A stretch of DNA of 64,000 nucleotides from Siminovitchia sediminis (GTDB taxonomy: Bacteria > Bacillota > Bacilli > Bacillales > Bacillaceae_C): NCBI RefSeq assembly GCF_042680885.1, contig NZ_JBHUEO010000030.1:19325-83324 (forward strand), read 5' to 3'. Of this stretch, positions 8,748 through 17,768 are shown piece by piece. The notes beneath the pieces were generated by a model. The model saw only the letters and a program-made list of their open reading frames with translations, was not told the DNA's origin and searched no databases. The stretch's first letter is position 1. Each line of letters starts with the position of its first letter. The position numbers were made by a program, and so were the translations under genes.

Positions 8748-8900
8748 GTAATTTTACCATCCTCTTTTCCAATGTATTTAGCAAGTGTTATTATTTTAGC
8801 TCAACTTGGGGGAATATAAAAGTTTGAATCGAAAATTATACAAAATATTCGTACTCTGTCCCATGAAAACGTACAATGGAGAAAAGGAGGGGAACAGAAG

Positions 8901-9731
8901 ATGAAAAATATACATGCTGCCAAAACACTCCATAACGGAGTACAAATGCCGTATTTAGGCCTTGGAGTGTATAAAATGACAGAGGAAGAAACATCCGCCG
9001 AATCCATTCGTTATGCTGTAAATACCGGATACAGGCTGATTGATACAGCCACCTTATATGAAAATGAACATATTGTTGGAAGAGCGGTAAAAGAATCAGA
9101 TGTCGAGAGAGAAAAACTGTTCATTACAACCAAGGTCTGGAATACGGATCAAGGCTACGATGCTGCGCTAAGGGCTTTTGAGCAGAGTATGAAAAAACTT
9201 GATATGGATTACCTGGATCTGTATATGATTCATTGGCCTGTTCAGGGTAAATACAAAGATACGTGGCGTGCCTTAGAAAGACTGTATGATGAAAAAGCCG
9301 TCAAGGCCATCGGTGTTTGCAACTTTCAAATCCATCATTTGGAGGAACTCGCTGCCGTCAGTAACGAAAAGCCTGTTGTAAACCAGGTAGAACTTCATCC
9401 CCGATTATCGCAGGAGCCGTTGCGTGAATACTGCCAAGAGCAAAATATTGCGGTTGAAGCCTGGTCTCCTATCGCTCGGGGAAGGTTGCTGGAAGAACCC
9501 ACATTAAAACATCTGGCTGAGAAACACAGGAAAACTCCAGCTCAAATTATTCTGCGCTGGCACCTGCAAAATGGCGTGATTGTCATTCCAAAATCCATCC
9601 ATAAAGACAGAATCCGAGAGAACGCCGACGTGTTTGATTTTGAACTATCCATGAATGAAATGAATAAAATCAGCGCCTTGAATATGGATGAGCGGTACGG
9701 ACCAGACCCGGACAATCTTAATTTTTCGTAA
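8901..9731 (+). CDS. Aldo/keto reductase (YvgN/YtbE-like)
   Basis: A 276-residue cytosolic NADPH-dependent aldo/keto reductase, of the same length as the B. subtilis methylglyoxal and glyoxal reductases. The catalytic tetrad is complete: Asp48 in RLIDTATLYENE, Tyr53, Lys78 in TTKVW and His111 in MIHWP. Near the C-terminus IPKSIHKDRIREN is the NADPH 2'-phosphate binding loop. The start ATG follows AAAAGGAGGGG. It is divergent from the pit operon and is followed by an 18-bp perfect terminator stem, so it is transcribed alone. The natural substrate is unknown; reactive aldehydes are a reasonable guess. Confidence 0.9.
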   Translation: MKNIHAAKTLHNGVQMPYLGLGVYKMTEEETSAESIRYAVNTGYRLIDTATLYENEHIVGRAVKESDVEREKLFITTKVWNTDQGYDAALRAFEQSMKKLDMDYLDLYMIHWPVQGKYKDTWRALERLYDEKAVKAIGVCNFQIHHLEELAAVSNEKPVVNQVELHPRLSQEPLREYCQEQNIAVEAWSPIARGRLLEEPTLKHLAEKHRKTPAQIILRWHLQNGVIVIPKSIHKDRIRENADVFDFELSMNEMNKISALNMDERYGPDPDNLNFS

Positions 9732-9844
9732 GAGAAGGCGTAAGCTTATTTCCACCATCTGTGACTGACTGGCAGACTGATGTGGAAGATGCAATTTCCT
9801 TCAACGATTCATGTATAAAGATATTGATTTAACTCTTCAACAAC

Positions 9845-9889
9845 GGGAAAGAAGTAAACGATAGAACATCGTTTACTTCTTTCCCTTTT
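9845..9889 (+). terminator. Strong terminator after the aldo/keto reductase
   Basis: An 18-bp perfect stem (9845-9862 pairing with 9868-9885) with a five-base loop and a TTTT tail. The 110 bases between the stop codon and the stem hold nothing I can identify. Confidence 0.88.
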
Positions 9890-10020
9890 AGATATAATCC
9901 AATCCTTTTTCACTACTTTAAAAAAATTCCATTTTATTTCCTTCCATTACCATAAGAACGGCCGTCAGACCTGTGTTATCCTTAATAGCAAGATATATAA
10001 AATTAAAGGCAGGGTCAGTT

Positions 10021-10425
10021 ATGAAAGTTGTGTTTGCGGCAAGTTTGAAACAAGAAGAGATGATACGAGAATTAATTAGCCACTTGTATCAGTCAGTATT
10101 TCCTTTATATTTTACTGAAGAAGAAATTAGGGATATGAAAAGATTAAGCGTATTAAAAACACCCGAAACAGGGGTTGAATGGCTGAACTCGGCAGAGGAT
10201 GCCTTCCGGATTATTGCTGCTTTACAAGTGCTTATTTCTATGCTGGAAACAACATCTTTACCGGGTGAACGGAAAGATTATCAGCGCATGTTTATAAAAA
10301 ACAAACATATTTTGGAAGAACATGGTATCTCTTTTCCTTTTACATATACGCAATTTTGCCTGCTCCATAAAGAAGACTTGGCATATACGATGTTTGCAAC
10401 TGCTGCCAATCAATACTTATTATAA
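10021..10425 (+). CDS. yhcU: DUF5365-type protein, YhcU-like
   Basis: A 134-residue soluble protein beginning MKVVFAASLKQEEMIRELI, with a run of helices and the motif FPLYFTEEEIRDM. It resembles B. subtilis YhcU as I remember it, a conserved Bacillus protein of unknown function. The ATG at 10021 is preferred over an upstream TTG at 9973 because the homologous part starts with MKVVFAAS; the ribosome site (AGGG) is weak. It converges on the BdbD-like gene across a bidirectional terminator. Confidence 0.7.
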   Translation: MKVVFAASLKQEEMIRELISHLYQSVFPLYFTEEEIRDMKRLSVLKTPETGVEWLNSAEDAFRIIAALQVLISMLETTSLPGERKDYQRMFIKNKHILEEHGISFPFTYTQFCLLHKEDLAYTMFATAANQYLL

Positions 10426-10427
10426 CC

Positions 10428-10456
10428 AAAGCCGGCCAATCAATGGCCGGCTTAAT
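10428..10456. terminator. Bidirectional terminator between yhcU and the bdb pair
   Basis: AAGCCGGCCA at about 10429-10438 pairs perfectly with TGGCCGGCTT at 10444-10453 across a five-base loop, between convergent genes. Confidence 0.75.
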
Positions 10457-10461
10457 CTTTC

Positions 10462-10929
10462 CTATTTAACATTTTCCTTCAACCATGCTTCAATATCTTC
10501 CTCTGACTGTTCGCCGACAAGTCGCCCGTCTTCTTCACCATTGTTAAAGTGCATGAGTGTAGGTGTGTATTTAATCCTATATTGATTAAATCCGTCTTCA
10601 TATTCAAGCAAATTAAACTTATATACATCAACCCCTGCCGCTTCGGCTGCCGGCACTAACCTGGGAGTCGTATTGATACAGTGCGGACAGGTTGGGCTAA
10701 AGAAGTAAACAGTCACATCTTCTTTGTTCGCCAACTTTTCCTCCAAATCTTTAGGCAAAATGATGTTATCATATAAAGGATCGTCCAGCAGGTCAATAGT
10801 GGCCGGATGAAGATCGTCTTTTTGATAAACATTTCCTTCTGCTTTTTTAGATTGCTGATACTTCGTAAGACCTGCAATTCCTGCAAATATTACAATGATC
10901 ACAACTAAGAATATGATAAGTTTTTTCAT
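10462..10929 (-). CDS. Membrane-anchored thioredoxin-like oxidoreductase (BdbD/thioredoxin family)
   Basis: A 155-residue protein with one N-terminal membrane anchor (residues about 3-20) and an extracytoplasmic thioredoxin fold. The active site is FFSPTCPHC with Cys81 and Cys84, and the cis-Pro loop is IKYTPTLMHF. CPHC is the active site of DsbA-type oxidants and some bacterial thioredoxin-like proteins. The ATG follows AAAGGGGG and overlaps the stop codon of the DsbB-like gene upstream, so the two are translationally coupled. Together they would form or shuffle disulfides in exported proteins. Whether it acts mainly as an oxidase or a reductase cannot be told. Confidence 0.85.
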   Translation of the reverse strand: MKKLIIFLVVIIVIFAGIAGLTKYQQSKKAEGNVYQKDDLHPATIDLLDDPLYDNIILPKDLEEKLANKEDVTVYFFSPTCPHCINTTPRLVPAAEAAGVDVYKFNLLEYEDGFNQYRIKYTPTLMHFNNGEEDGRLVGEQSEEDIEAWLKENVK

Positions 10930-11375
10930 AATTGTTTTTCCCCCTTTAAGGACTTTAATAATACTACACTAACGATCAATATTATGGAAAAAGCAACGAG
11001 TGCCAGAAACGGAATAGTGATAAAGCCCATCCAGTTGATATATTGGCCTGTACATGGGACCCTCCCGCACGCAGGAGCACTTGAAGAAAAAAAATCCGCT
11101 TTTTGAATAAGATAATGATATAAGGAAAAGCATGCTCCGATTCCAGAGAGCACAGCGGTATAGATAGCGATGCCCGCTTGTTTTTTTACAGCTGCAATAC
11201 CGAGTATAATGGTCAGCGGATACATGAGAATTCTTTGGTACCAGCAAAGTTCGCATGGCTCAAACTGTTGGATTTCAGAAAAATATAAGCTGCCTAATGT
11301 GGCAACTACCGAAACAGCCCATGAAAAAAAAAGCAAGTTTTCCTGTTTTTTTGCTTTTTTGGATTCCATCTCCAT
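10926..11375 (-). CDS. bdbC: Disulfide bond formation protein, DsbB/BdbC family
   Basis: About 149 residues with four membrane helices. The two essential cysteine pairs are present: CELC in EPCELCWYQRILMYPL and the second pair in ACGRVPCTGQY. The family reoxidises a DsbA-like partner and passes electrons to quinone in the cytoplasmic membrane. A longer frame begins at a TTG at 11402, but a good SigA promoter (11410-11439) predicts transcription starting near 11403, so the ATG at 11375 with AAGG upstream is more likely (ATG at 11387 is possible). It is coupled to the thioredoxin-like gene. Confidence 0.87.
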   Translation of the reverse strand: MEMESKKAKKQENLLFFSWAVSVVATLGSLYFSEIQQFEPCELCWYQRILMYPLTIILGIAAVKKQAGIAIYTAVLSGIGACFSLYHYLIQKADFFSSSAPACGRVPCTGQYINWMGFITIPFLALVAFSIILIVSVVLLKSLKGEKQL

Positions 11376-11409
11376 CACTGCCTTCATCTGTTTGATTAAC
11401 AATACTTTG

Positions 11410-11439
11410 ATTATAGTATTAATGACCGCCGGATGTAAA
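11410..11439 (-). promoter_or_regulatory. SigA-type promoter of the bdbC operon
   Basis: On the minus strand TTTACA (11434-11439) and a perfect TATAAT (11410-11415) are separated by 18 bases. Transcription would begin about 28 bases before the proposed bdbC start. Confidence 0.7.
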
Positions 11440-11674
11440 AAATATAGGTGCTTGTAACAAGATTGTTAAATATTTGGTAAGGAGCCAGGAAGGAAAAGAA
11501 TACGCCGCGTACCCCGGTTCTCTGGTTTTGTCAGGATAAAAATGCAATTTCCCCGAATACATTTGTCTGCGATGTGTCGGGCAGCAGCCCTTCTGTTCAG
11601 TTCCTAACACAAGGACAACCTTGCCTTCAGATTAACCCCCTATTCGCAAAGCAATTTAAAAAAACATATGAAGA
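11440..11674. other. Gap between bdbC and yhdB
   Basis: No gene, RNA or repeat is recognised here. A 63-codon minus-strand frame (11419-11610) overlaps the bdbC promoter and looks spurious. Confidence 0.4.
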
Positions 11675-11706
11675 AAAACGGCTTACGGGAAAATCCCGAA
11701 AGCCGA
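11675..11706 (-). terminator. Terminator after yhdB
   Basis: On the minus strand CGGCTTTCGGGA pairs with TCCCGTAAGCCG (one mismatch) and is followed by TTTTTC, two bases after the yhdB stop. Confidence 0.8.
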
Positions 11707-11707
11707 A

Positions 11708-11959
11708 TTATAATTGGATCAGCGAATGTTCATCAAAAACATTTTGATGGTCTGTGACTTCTGCTGCATGCTCCAAAAAACGAAGGAGCGAAAATAACTG
11801 CCGCTCAATCAGTGTGTAATCTTTTGAAAAGTAATACGCATGCAAAAAACGCTCAATTCTTTTCGACAGCATATCATCCTTAGTCCTGACCATGAGAATG
11901 ATCAAATTATCCCATTCGGACCGATGCGTATAGTAAAGAGCCTTATCATAGTCGATCAA
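11708..11959 (-). CDS. yhdB: YhdB-like protein
   Basis: An 83-residue protein starting MIDYDKALYYTHRSEWDNLIIL. It closely resembles B. subtilis YhdB, a small conserved Bacillus protein of unknown function. The ATG is preceded by AGGAGGGAAT. The gene is divergent from spoVR, an arrangement consistent with the same chromosomal neighbourhood in B. subtilis. No membrane segment or known domain is visible. Confidence 0.8.
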   Translation of the reverse strand: MIDYDKALYYTHRSEWDNLIILMVRTKDDMLSKRIERFLHAYYFSKDYTLIERQLFSLLRFLEHAAEVTDHQNVFDEHSLIQL

Positions 11960-12078
11960 GTCGATTCCCTCCTTTTTAGGAGTTATATCTAGTATGGGCT
12001 ATTTCAGAAAATCCTCTTGGTGTAAATGTTGACATTGCCCATATTGCGTCTGCCAATTTTTGAATAAAAAGATGTCTT

Positions 12079-12107
12079 TCATGATTAGCCTTCCGAGGTC
12101 ATACATT
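12079..12107 (+). promoter_or_regulatory. SigE-type promoter of spoVR
   Basis: CATACATT at 12100-12107 fits the SigE -10 consensus exactly. Fourteen bases upstream TCATGAT (12079-12085) is a partial match to the SigE -35. B. subtilis spoVR is SigE-dependent, which supports the reading. Confidence 0.65.
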
Positions 12108-12129
12108 GTAGGTAAAGGAGGGAATACTC

Positions 12130-13542
12130 ATGAGTACGGATGCAAAAGCGTTAAATAAAGCCATTGGTGAAATTACTGAAATTGCCAGCGGATTTGGACT
12201 GGATTTTTATCCTATGCGCTATGAAATTTGCCCTGCAGATATCATCTATACATTTGGAGCATACGGAATGCCGACTCGTTTTTCCCACTGGAGCTTCGGA
12301 AAGCAGTTTTTCAAAATGAAACTGCATTATGATTTTGGGTTGAGTAAAATATATGAGCTCGTGATTAATTCAAATCCCTGTTATGCTTTTCTTCTTGATT
12401 CCAACAGCTTAATTCAAAATAAATTAATCGTGGCCCATGTGCTTGCACATTGTGACTTTTTCAAAAATAATGTCCGTTTTTCAAATACAAACCGGGATAT
12501 GGTTGAGAGTATGGCTGCCACTGCAGAAAGAATCAGGCAGTATGAAATTGAATACGGGCGGCGGGAAGTCGAGGAATTTTTGGATGCTGTCCTTTCAATT
12601 GAGGAACATATTGACCCATCACTGCTTCGCCCGGCGTTAGATTGGACATTGGATGATGAGGAAGACGAATGGGAGGAAGAAGAAGCTTCTGCTACGGAAT
12701 ATGATGATTTGTGGGAATTGGACCAGCCAAAAAAGAAACCAGAAAGAAAACGCCGCAAAAAGAAGTTTCCTCCCCAGCCTGAAAAAGACTTGTTGTTGTT
12801 TATTGAACAATACAGCCGCGAACTTTCAGACTGGCAAAGGGATATTATGACCATGGTCCGTGAGGAAATGCTGTATTTTTGGCCCCAGCTTGAAACGAAA
12901 ATCATGAATGAAGGATGGGCATCCTATTGGCATCAAAGGATTATTCGTGAGATGGATTTAACAAGTGATGAAGCAATAGAGTTTGCGAAACTGAACGCCG
13001 GAGTGATTCAGCCATCCAAAACAAGCATCAATCCGTATTATTTGGGTCTGAAAATTTTTGAAAATATAGAAGAACGCTGGGACCATCCCGATGATGATTT
13101 AAAAAAGCAGGGTGTAAAGCCCGGCTCCGGAAGGGAAAAAATATTTGAAGTGCGTGAGCTGGATTCGGATATTTCTTTTCTCAGGAATTATTTAACAAAA
13201 GACCTGGTAACACGGGAAGATATGTATTTATTCCAAAAACAGGGAAGAGAATATAAAATTGTTGATAAACAATGGGAGGAAGTCCGTGATCAGCTAGTCA
13301 ATATGAGAGTGAATGGGGGTTTTCCTTATTTAACGGTCAATGATGGCGATTATATGAAAAACGGTGAATTGTATATTCAGCATTCTTACGAAGGGGTCGA
13401 ATTGGATTTAAAGTATTTGGAGAAAGTTCTTCCGTATATTTACCAGTTATGGGGAAGAGCAGTACATTTGGAAAGCGTCGTGGAAAATAGACCTATGCTC
13501 TTCAGCTACGATGGAAAAAACATTCAGCGTAAATTCTTGTAG
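12130..13542 (+). CDS. spoVR: SpoVR family stage V sporulation protein
   Basis: A 470-residue protein of the SpoVR family, needed in B. subtilis for proper spore cortex formation and expressed in the mother cell. The N-terminal region with GMPTRFSHWSFGKQF, the central MNEGWASYWHQRIIREM and the C-terminal LTVNDGDYMKNGELYIQHSYEGVELDLKY segments are conserved throughout the family. A strongly acidic then basic linker (about residues 175-220) lies in the middle. The ATG follows AAAGGAGGG. A SigE-like promoter precedes it and a terminator follows, so it is monocistronic. Confidence 0.95.
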   Translation: MSTDAKALNKAIGEITEIASGFGLDFYPMRYEICPADIIYTFGAYGMPTRFSHWSFGKQFFKMKLHYDFGLSKIYELVINSNPCYAFLLDSNSLIQNKLIVAHVLAHCDFFKNNVRFSNTNRDMVESMAATAERIRQYEIEYGRREVEEFLDAVLSIEEHIDPSLLRPALDWTLDDEEDEWEEEEASATEYDDLWELDQPKKKPERKRRKKKFPPQPEKDLLLFIEQYSRELSDWQRDIMTMVREEMLYFWPQLETKIMNEGWASYWHQRIIREMDLTSDEAIEFAKLNAGVIQPSKTSINPYYLGLKIFENIEERWDHPDDDLKKQGVKPGSGREKIFEVRELDSDISFLRNYLTKDLVTREDMYLFQKQGREYKIVDKQWEEVRDQLVNMRVNGGFPYLTVNDGDYMKNGELYIQHSYEGVELDLKYLEKVLPYIYQLWGRAVHLESVVENRPMLFSYDGKNIQRKFL

Positions 13543-13585
13543 TGAGCAAGGAACCATTGCCTTATGGAGAAATCAATTATTCCAA

Positions 13586-13612
13586 AGCACACCATGCAGC
13601 GGTGTGTTTTTT
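13586..13612 (+). terminator. Terminator after spoVR
   Basis: CACACC pairs with GGTGTG over a short loop, followed by TTTTTTAT. Confidence 0.7.
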
Positions 13613-13678
13613 ATGTTTTAAAAAATGCAGAAAAGGAAGTATGTAAATACAGGATACACGAGAATGGAGGAGCGTTGT

Positions 13679-14023
13679 ATGTTTCTTGATAGTTATATTA
13701 ACCAGAAAATTCAAATCAAATTTAAGCATTTGCCTGAAGCCATGACCGGACCTGTCACGGGAATTTATTACCCGGATAAGTGGTGTGTAGCGAAACTGAT
13801 CTATACAGAATCTATGGGAATCTGGATAGAAAATCCTTGTTATGAAAGAACAAAGGTGCTGGATGATGACGGAACAGCGGTACCTAAAGCCGACCAGTTT
13901 TCGCAAAGGTGCCCTACTCACCTATTGATTAAATGGGAATATATTGCATCTATAGTTACCTTCCCTGCAGAAGAGCTGACCGGTGCAGGCGAGGAAGCAA
14001 AAATGATTGGATTTCAGACATAA
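13679..14023 (+). CDS. Conserved hypothetical protein, 114 residues
   Basis: I do not recognise this gene. The ATG at 13679 lies eight bases after GGAGG, whereas longer in-frame starts at 13625 and 13664 lack a ribosome site. The product is soluble, mixed alpha/beta, begins MFLDSYINQKIQIKFKHLPEA and has scattered cysteines but no metal-binding pattern. It stands alone between two terminators, downstream of spoVR. The position and clean signals make it a real gene; the function is unknown. Confidence 0.65.
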   Translation: MFLDSYINQKIQIKFKHLPEAMTGPVTGIYYPDKWCVAKLIYTESMGIWIENPCYERTKVLDDDGTAVPKADQFSQRCPTHLLIKWEYIASIVTFPAEELTGAGEEAKMIGFQT

Positions 14024-14046
14024 ACACACGAAAAATCCGTGTGTTT
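14023..14046. terminator. Bidirectional terminator between two convergent small genes
   Basis: AACACACG (14023-14030) pairs with CGTGTGTT (14038-14045) and has T runs on both strands. Confidence 0.75.
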
Positions 14047-14047
14047 T

Positions 14048-14341
14048 TTACTGTCTTTTTTTGTTTCGGAACGCTTCCCAGGAAGTTTTTAAAGATGCAT
14101 AGACACCGACCGCTGCATTACCGTAAAAAAGCCCCATAAAAATTGCTCCCCAAAAATGAAAGCGGTGGGCAATACATAAAGCAAACAATAATCCCAGGAT
14201 ATTGGCGACAGTCGGAATAAGTACACGTGGTATCGGAAGAAAAAATTTAATCATTTGAGTGGCTGCCAAAACAGCCGGTACAGCAATGAGAGAGTCCCAA
14301 AAATTGGTATGGATGACTGGAAATGGTTCCATATTTTTCAC
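14048..14341 (-). CDS. Small membrane protein of unknown function
   Basis: A 97-residue protein with two or three hydrophobic helices (about 18-37, 43-58 and 64-83) and a basic C-terminal tail ending RNKKRQ. The topology is holin-like, but I see no phage context and no recognisable family motif. The ATG is preceded by a modest ribosome site (AAGGTGTG). It converges with the preceding hypothetical gene. Confidence 0.55.
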   Translation of the reverse strand: MKNMEPFPVIHTNFWDSLIAVPAVLAATQMIKFFLPIPRVLIPTVANILGLLFALCIAHRFHFWGAIFMGLFYGNAAVGVYASLKTSWEAFRNKKRQ

Positions 14342-14507
14342 ACCTTAAATGATTATTTATTATAACGTGCCCTAAACCAAAAATGATATGATTGATCTTT
14401 CAAAATTGGATGCTTTCAGGAATGTTTTTTGATAGCCGTCATATGCTTGTCCATAGAAACACATACTTAACCCGCACCATTCAAAAAGAAGAGAGCAGGG
14501 GATGCAG

Positions 14508-16832
14508 GTGAAAAAAGCTTACTCTATACAAATGGAAAAAACGATAAGCGGGAAGCCGGCAGGACATTCAAATAAAAAATTTGCTTTAGACCGAGGATCT
14601 GCTGCTATTGCTATTGATCATAAGAAAATTGTAAATCGACAGGTAAAAAAGAAAGTGCTCCGTTTAGATATTGACGGAATGACCTGTTCAGCCTGTACAG
14701 CAAGGATTGAAAAAGTTTTAAAGAAAATGAAGGGAATTGAGTCGATAAACGTAAATTTGGCAACAGAAACGGGTGTTCTTAAAATAATAGAAGATGTTGT
14801 TTCGACTAATGACGTAATAGAAAAAATCCAGCATCTCGGTTACGGAGCAAAAGTGAAATCAGCAGAAGCAGATAAAAAAAAGGCCAGGGCGGAAAAATAC
14901 AAAAAGCAAAAACAAAAGTTTTTTATTTCTGCATGCTTATCGTTGCCATTACTATATACGATGCTGGGGCATCTTCCGGGGAATTGGGCAGTGCCGGTGC
15001 CGGCCATACTGCTTAACCCCTTGATCCAGTTTGTGCTGGCGGCACCCATTCAATTTTATGCGGGTTCCCAATTTTATAAAGGAGCCTATCAGTCATTAAG
15101 CCATCACAGTGCTAACATGGATGTCCTTGTGGTCATTGGAACGTCTGCTTCTTTTTTGTACAGTGTTTTGGAAGGCGTCCGGTCTTTTCTTTACCGCGGG
15201 TATGAACCACATCTTTATTTTGAGACGAGTGCTGTTTTAATCACATTAATCCTGCTGGGGAAGCTTTTGGAAGCAAGGGCAAAAAGCAGAACAACCCAAG
15301 CTATCGCTCACTTATTAAATTTACAGGCAAAAAAAGCAAATATCTTACTTGGAATAACAGAGAAGCAAATTTCCATTGAAGGGGTGAAAGCGGGTGATGT
15401 CCTGGTTGTCCGTCCAGGCGAGAAAATACCCGTTGACGGGGAAGTCATATTTGGTGAAACAGCCATAGATGAATCGATGATCACCGGCGAGTCTATTCCG
15501 GCAGTGAAGCGGCCGGGAGATCAGGTCATTGGGGCTACTATCAATAAGAATAGCATGGTTCATATGAGAGCAACTAAAATCGGAAAAGAATCGGTACTGG
15601 GCAAAATTGTTCAGACTGTAGAAGAGGCCCAAGGAAGCAAGGCTCCAATCCAAAGATTTGCCGATCGAATTTCAAGTGTATTTGTTCCTGTTGTGGCAGG
15701 AATTGCACTCCTTACTTTTTTGTCATGGCTTTTTCTGATAGATCCCGGAAATGTTGAAAGAGCACTAGTGTCTTCGATCACTGTATTGGTTATTGCCTGT
15801 CCGTGTGCTCTTGGTCTTGCAACTCCAACATCCATCATGGTGGGATCTGGTAAAGGAGCCGAGACGGGCATCCTCTTTAAAGGTGGAGAGCATTTGGAAA
15901 TAATGCATAAAGTAAATACTGTTATTTTCGATAAAACAGGCACGATTACCGAGGGGAAACCTGCGGTGACAGACATCGAACTTTATCACGACAAAGCCCT
16001 TTCGTATCTTGTTTCAGTTGAGTATGGGTCTGAACATCCTTTGGCAAAAGCAGTCGTCCATTATGGAATACAGATGAAAGTGGAAAGAGAGGCCGTATCG
16101 GAACTTCAAACAATAACAGGGCAAGGTGTACATGCGGTGATTGAAGGACATCACGTGATAGCGGGATCAAGAAAGTTGATGAGCCATCATATGGTGTTAT
16201 ACCAAAATAAGCTGAAAAGAGCAGAGGAGCTGGAGAGCCAGGGAAAAACAGTTATATTTATAGCCATTGACGGTAAGCTGGCAGGAATCATTGCAGTGGC
16301 AGATACTATAAAAAGCGGTGCAAGAGAAGTGGTCAGTCTATTGAAGGAAAAAGGAATAGAAGTGCAGATGATGACGGGTGATCATGAAAGGCCTGCAATG
16401 GCTATAGCCCGGGATCTAGGGATTGAACATGTATATTCGAGCGTATTACCGGGACAAAAAGCAGAAAAAATAAGGAAGCTCAAAGGCCAGGGCAAAATTG
16501 TAGCGATGATAGGCGACGGGATCAACGATGCTCCGGCTCTTGCTGAAGCAAATGTGGGAATTGCAATGGGAACGGGAACGGATATTGCCATAGAAGCAGC
16601 CGATCTGACTATTCTGGGAGGAGATTTGGATCTGGTATCCAAAGCTTTCCGATTGAGTCACGCCGTTATGAGAAATGTCCGGCAAAACTTTTTCTGGGCC
16701 CTTGCCTATAATTCAGCAGGGATTCCAATAGCTGCCGCAGGCTTGCTGGCTCCATGGGTTGCTGGTGCCGCCATGGCATTTAGTTCCGTTTCTGTGATAA
16801 CCAATTCACTGCGCCTGAAAAAATTCAATTGA
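14508..16832 (+). CDS. copA: Copper-translocating P1B-type ATPase
   Basis: A 774-residue heavy-metal ATPase that would export monovalent copper at the cost of ATP. One N-terminal HMA domain carries GMTCSAC (cysteines near 60 and 63). The membrane motif CPC is near 431-433, followed by DKTGT (Asp near 475), SEHPLAKA (the HP motif) and GDGINDAP. The last helices contain YNSAGIP and MAFSSVSV, which match the Cu(I) signature. The GTG at 14508 is preferred to the ATG at 14502 because AGGGG then has proper spacing. The 50 residues before the HMA domain are lysine-rich and match no domain I know. No csoR or copZ gene accompanies it here. Confidence 0.92.
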   Translation: MKKAYSIQMEKTISGKPAGHSNKKFALDRGSAAIAIDHKKIVNRQVKKKVLRLDIDGMTCSACTARIEKVLKKMKGIESINVNLATETGVLKIIEDVVSTNDVIEKIQHLGYGAKVKSAEADKKKARAEKYKKQKQKFFISACLSLPLLYTMLGHLPGNWAVPVPAILLNPLIQFVLAAPIQFYAGSQFYKGAYQSLSHHSANMDVLVVIGTSASFLYSVLEGVRSFLYRGYEPHLYFETSAVLITLILLGKLLEARAKSRTTQAIAHLLNLQAKKANILLGITEKQISIEGVKAGDVLVVRPGEKIPVDGEVIFGETAIDESMITGESIPAVKRPGDQVIGATINKNSMVHMRATKIGKESVLGKIVQTVEEAQGSKAPIQRFADRISSVFVPVVAGIALLTFLSWLFLIDPGNVERALVSSITVLVIACPCALGLATPTSIMVGSGKGAETGILFKGGEHLEIMHKVNTVIFDKTGTITEGKPAVTDIELYHDKALSYLVSVEYGSEHPLAKAVVHYGIQMKVEREAVSELQTITGQGVHAVIEGHHVIAGSRKLMSHHMVLYQNKLKRAEELESQGKTVIFIAIDGKLAGIIAVADTIKSGAREVVSLLKEKGIEVQMMTGDHERPAMAIARDLGIEHVYSSVLPGQKAEKIRKLKGQGKIVAMIGDGINDAPALAEANVGIAMGTGTDIAIEAADLTILGGDLDLVSKAFRLSHAVMRNVRQNFFWALAYNSAGIPIAAAGLLAPWVAGAAMAFSSVSVITNSLRLKKFN

Positions 16833-17109
16833 CAGCGATCGCAAATATTGAATCCGGTTCACATGGCATCCCGTTATCGGTAACACTTTCCCGATCTTTA
16901 ATCATTAAATGAATTTGGAATCATTAATCGGAACTTCTTACCGATAAACAATCCTGTTTAAATGGATAATGACTGTGCATATGAAATATTTGTACATTTT
17001 TTATGTCTGTATGCTTGCCGAGAAGCAAGATGGAAGCATAAATCAATTTCTTGCGATAAGATAGAACAAGATGAAGAGTTAGAACAAGATTCCAAAGGAG
17101 ATGAATATT

Positions 17110-17754
17110 GTGAAAGTATTCGTTGTAGGTGCAAATGGCCAAATCGGTCGTCATATGATGAATATGATGAAGGAAAGCGGTGAGTATACAGGTATTGGGA
17201 TGGTCAGAAGTGCCGAGCAGAAAGAAACCTTTAAAGAAAAAGGAATCGATGTGGTCCTTGGGGATTTAGAAGGCAGTGCGGAAAGCTTGGCTGAGCTTAT
17301 GAAAGGGTTTGATGCTGTGATTTTTACAGCCGGGTCAGGCGGTCATACCGGAGCAGACAAAACTCTGCTGATTGACTTGGATGGAGCTGTTAAAACGATA
17401 GAAGCTGCTGAAAAGGCCGGGATTAACCGCTTTGTGATGGTAAGCGCTTTTCAGGCTAATAACAGGGAAAACTGGAATGAGAAAATCAAACATTACTATG
17501 TTGCCAAACATTATGCGGACCGTGCGTTGATACAAAGCAAGCTAAACTATACCATTGTTAAGCCTGGCGGTTTGACGAACGATGCCGGTACCGGAAAGGT
17601 ATCCGCAGGTGAAGGGATTGAAAGAGGTAATATTCCACGGGAAGATGTGGCAAAAACCGTATTGGAATGCCTAAGAGAAGAAAATACATTTAAGAAATCT
17701 TTTGACCTTGTTTCGGGTAATCTTCCGATTAGAGAAGCCTTGCAAAAAATTTGA
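17110..17754 (+). CDS. yhfK: NAD(P)-binding SDR-type oxidoreductase, YhfK-like
   Basis: A 214-residue atypical short-chain dehydrogenase with the nucleotide-binding motif VGANGQIG near residues 6-13. The segments FTAGSGGHTGADKTLLIDLDG and NRENWNEKIKHYYVAKHYADR are almost as in B. subtilis YhfK, which also has 214 residues. The GTG at 17110 has AAAGGAG nine bases upstream; the ATG at 17101 would abut the ribosome site. It is followed by the dipeptidase gene after 14 bp, probably in one transcript. The substrate is unknown. Confidence 0.85.
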   Translation: MKVFVVGANGQIGRHMMNMMKESGEYTGIGMVRSAEQKETFKEKGIDVVLGDLEGSAESLAELMKGFDAVIFTAGSGGHTGADKTLLIDLDGAVKTIEAAEKAGINRFVMVSAFQANNRENWNEKIKHYYVAKHYADRALIQSKLNYTIVKPGGLTNDAGTGKVSAGEGIERGNIPREDVAKTVLECLREENTFKKSFDLVSGNLPIREALQKI

Positions 17755-17768
17755 TGGGCGGGGTGAAT

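Noticed and set aside
16874..16947. Inverted pair TTATCGGTAA / TTACCGATAA after copA
   Set aside because: The arms are 54 bases apart and lack a T run or link to any promoter, so neither a terminator nor an operator can be supported.
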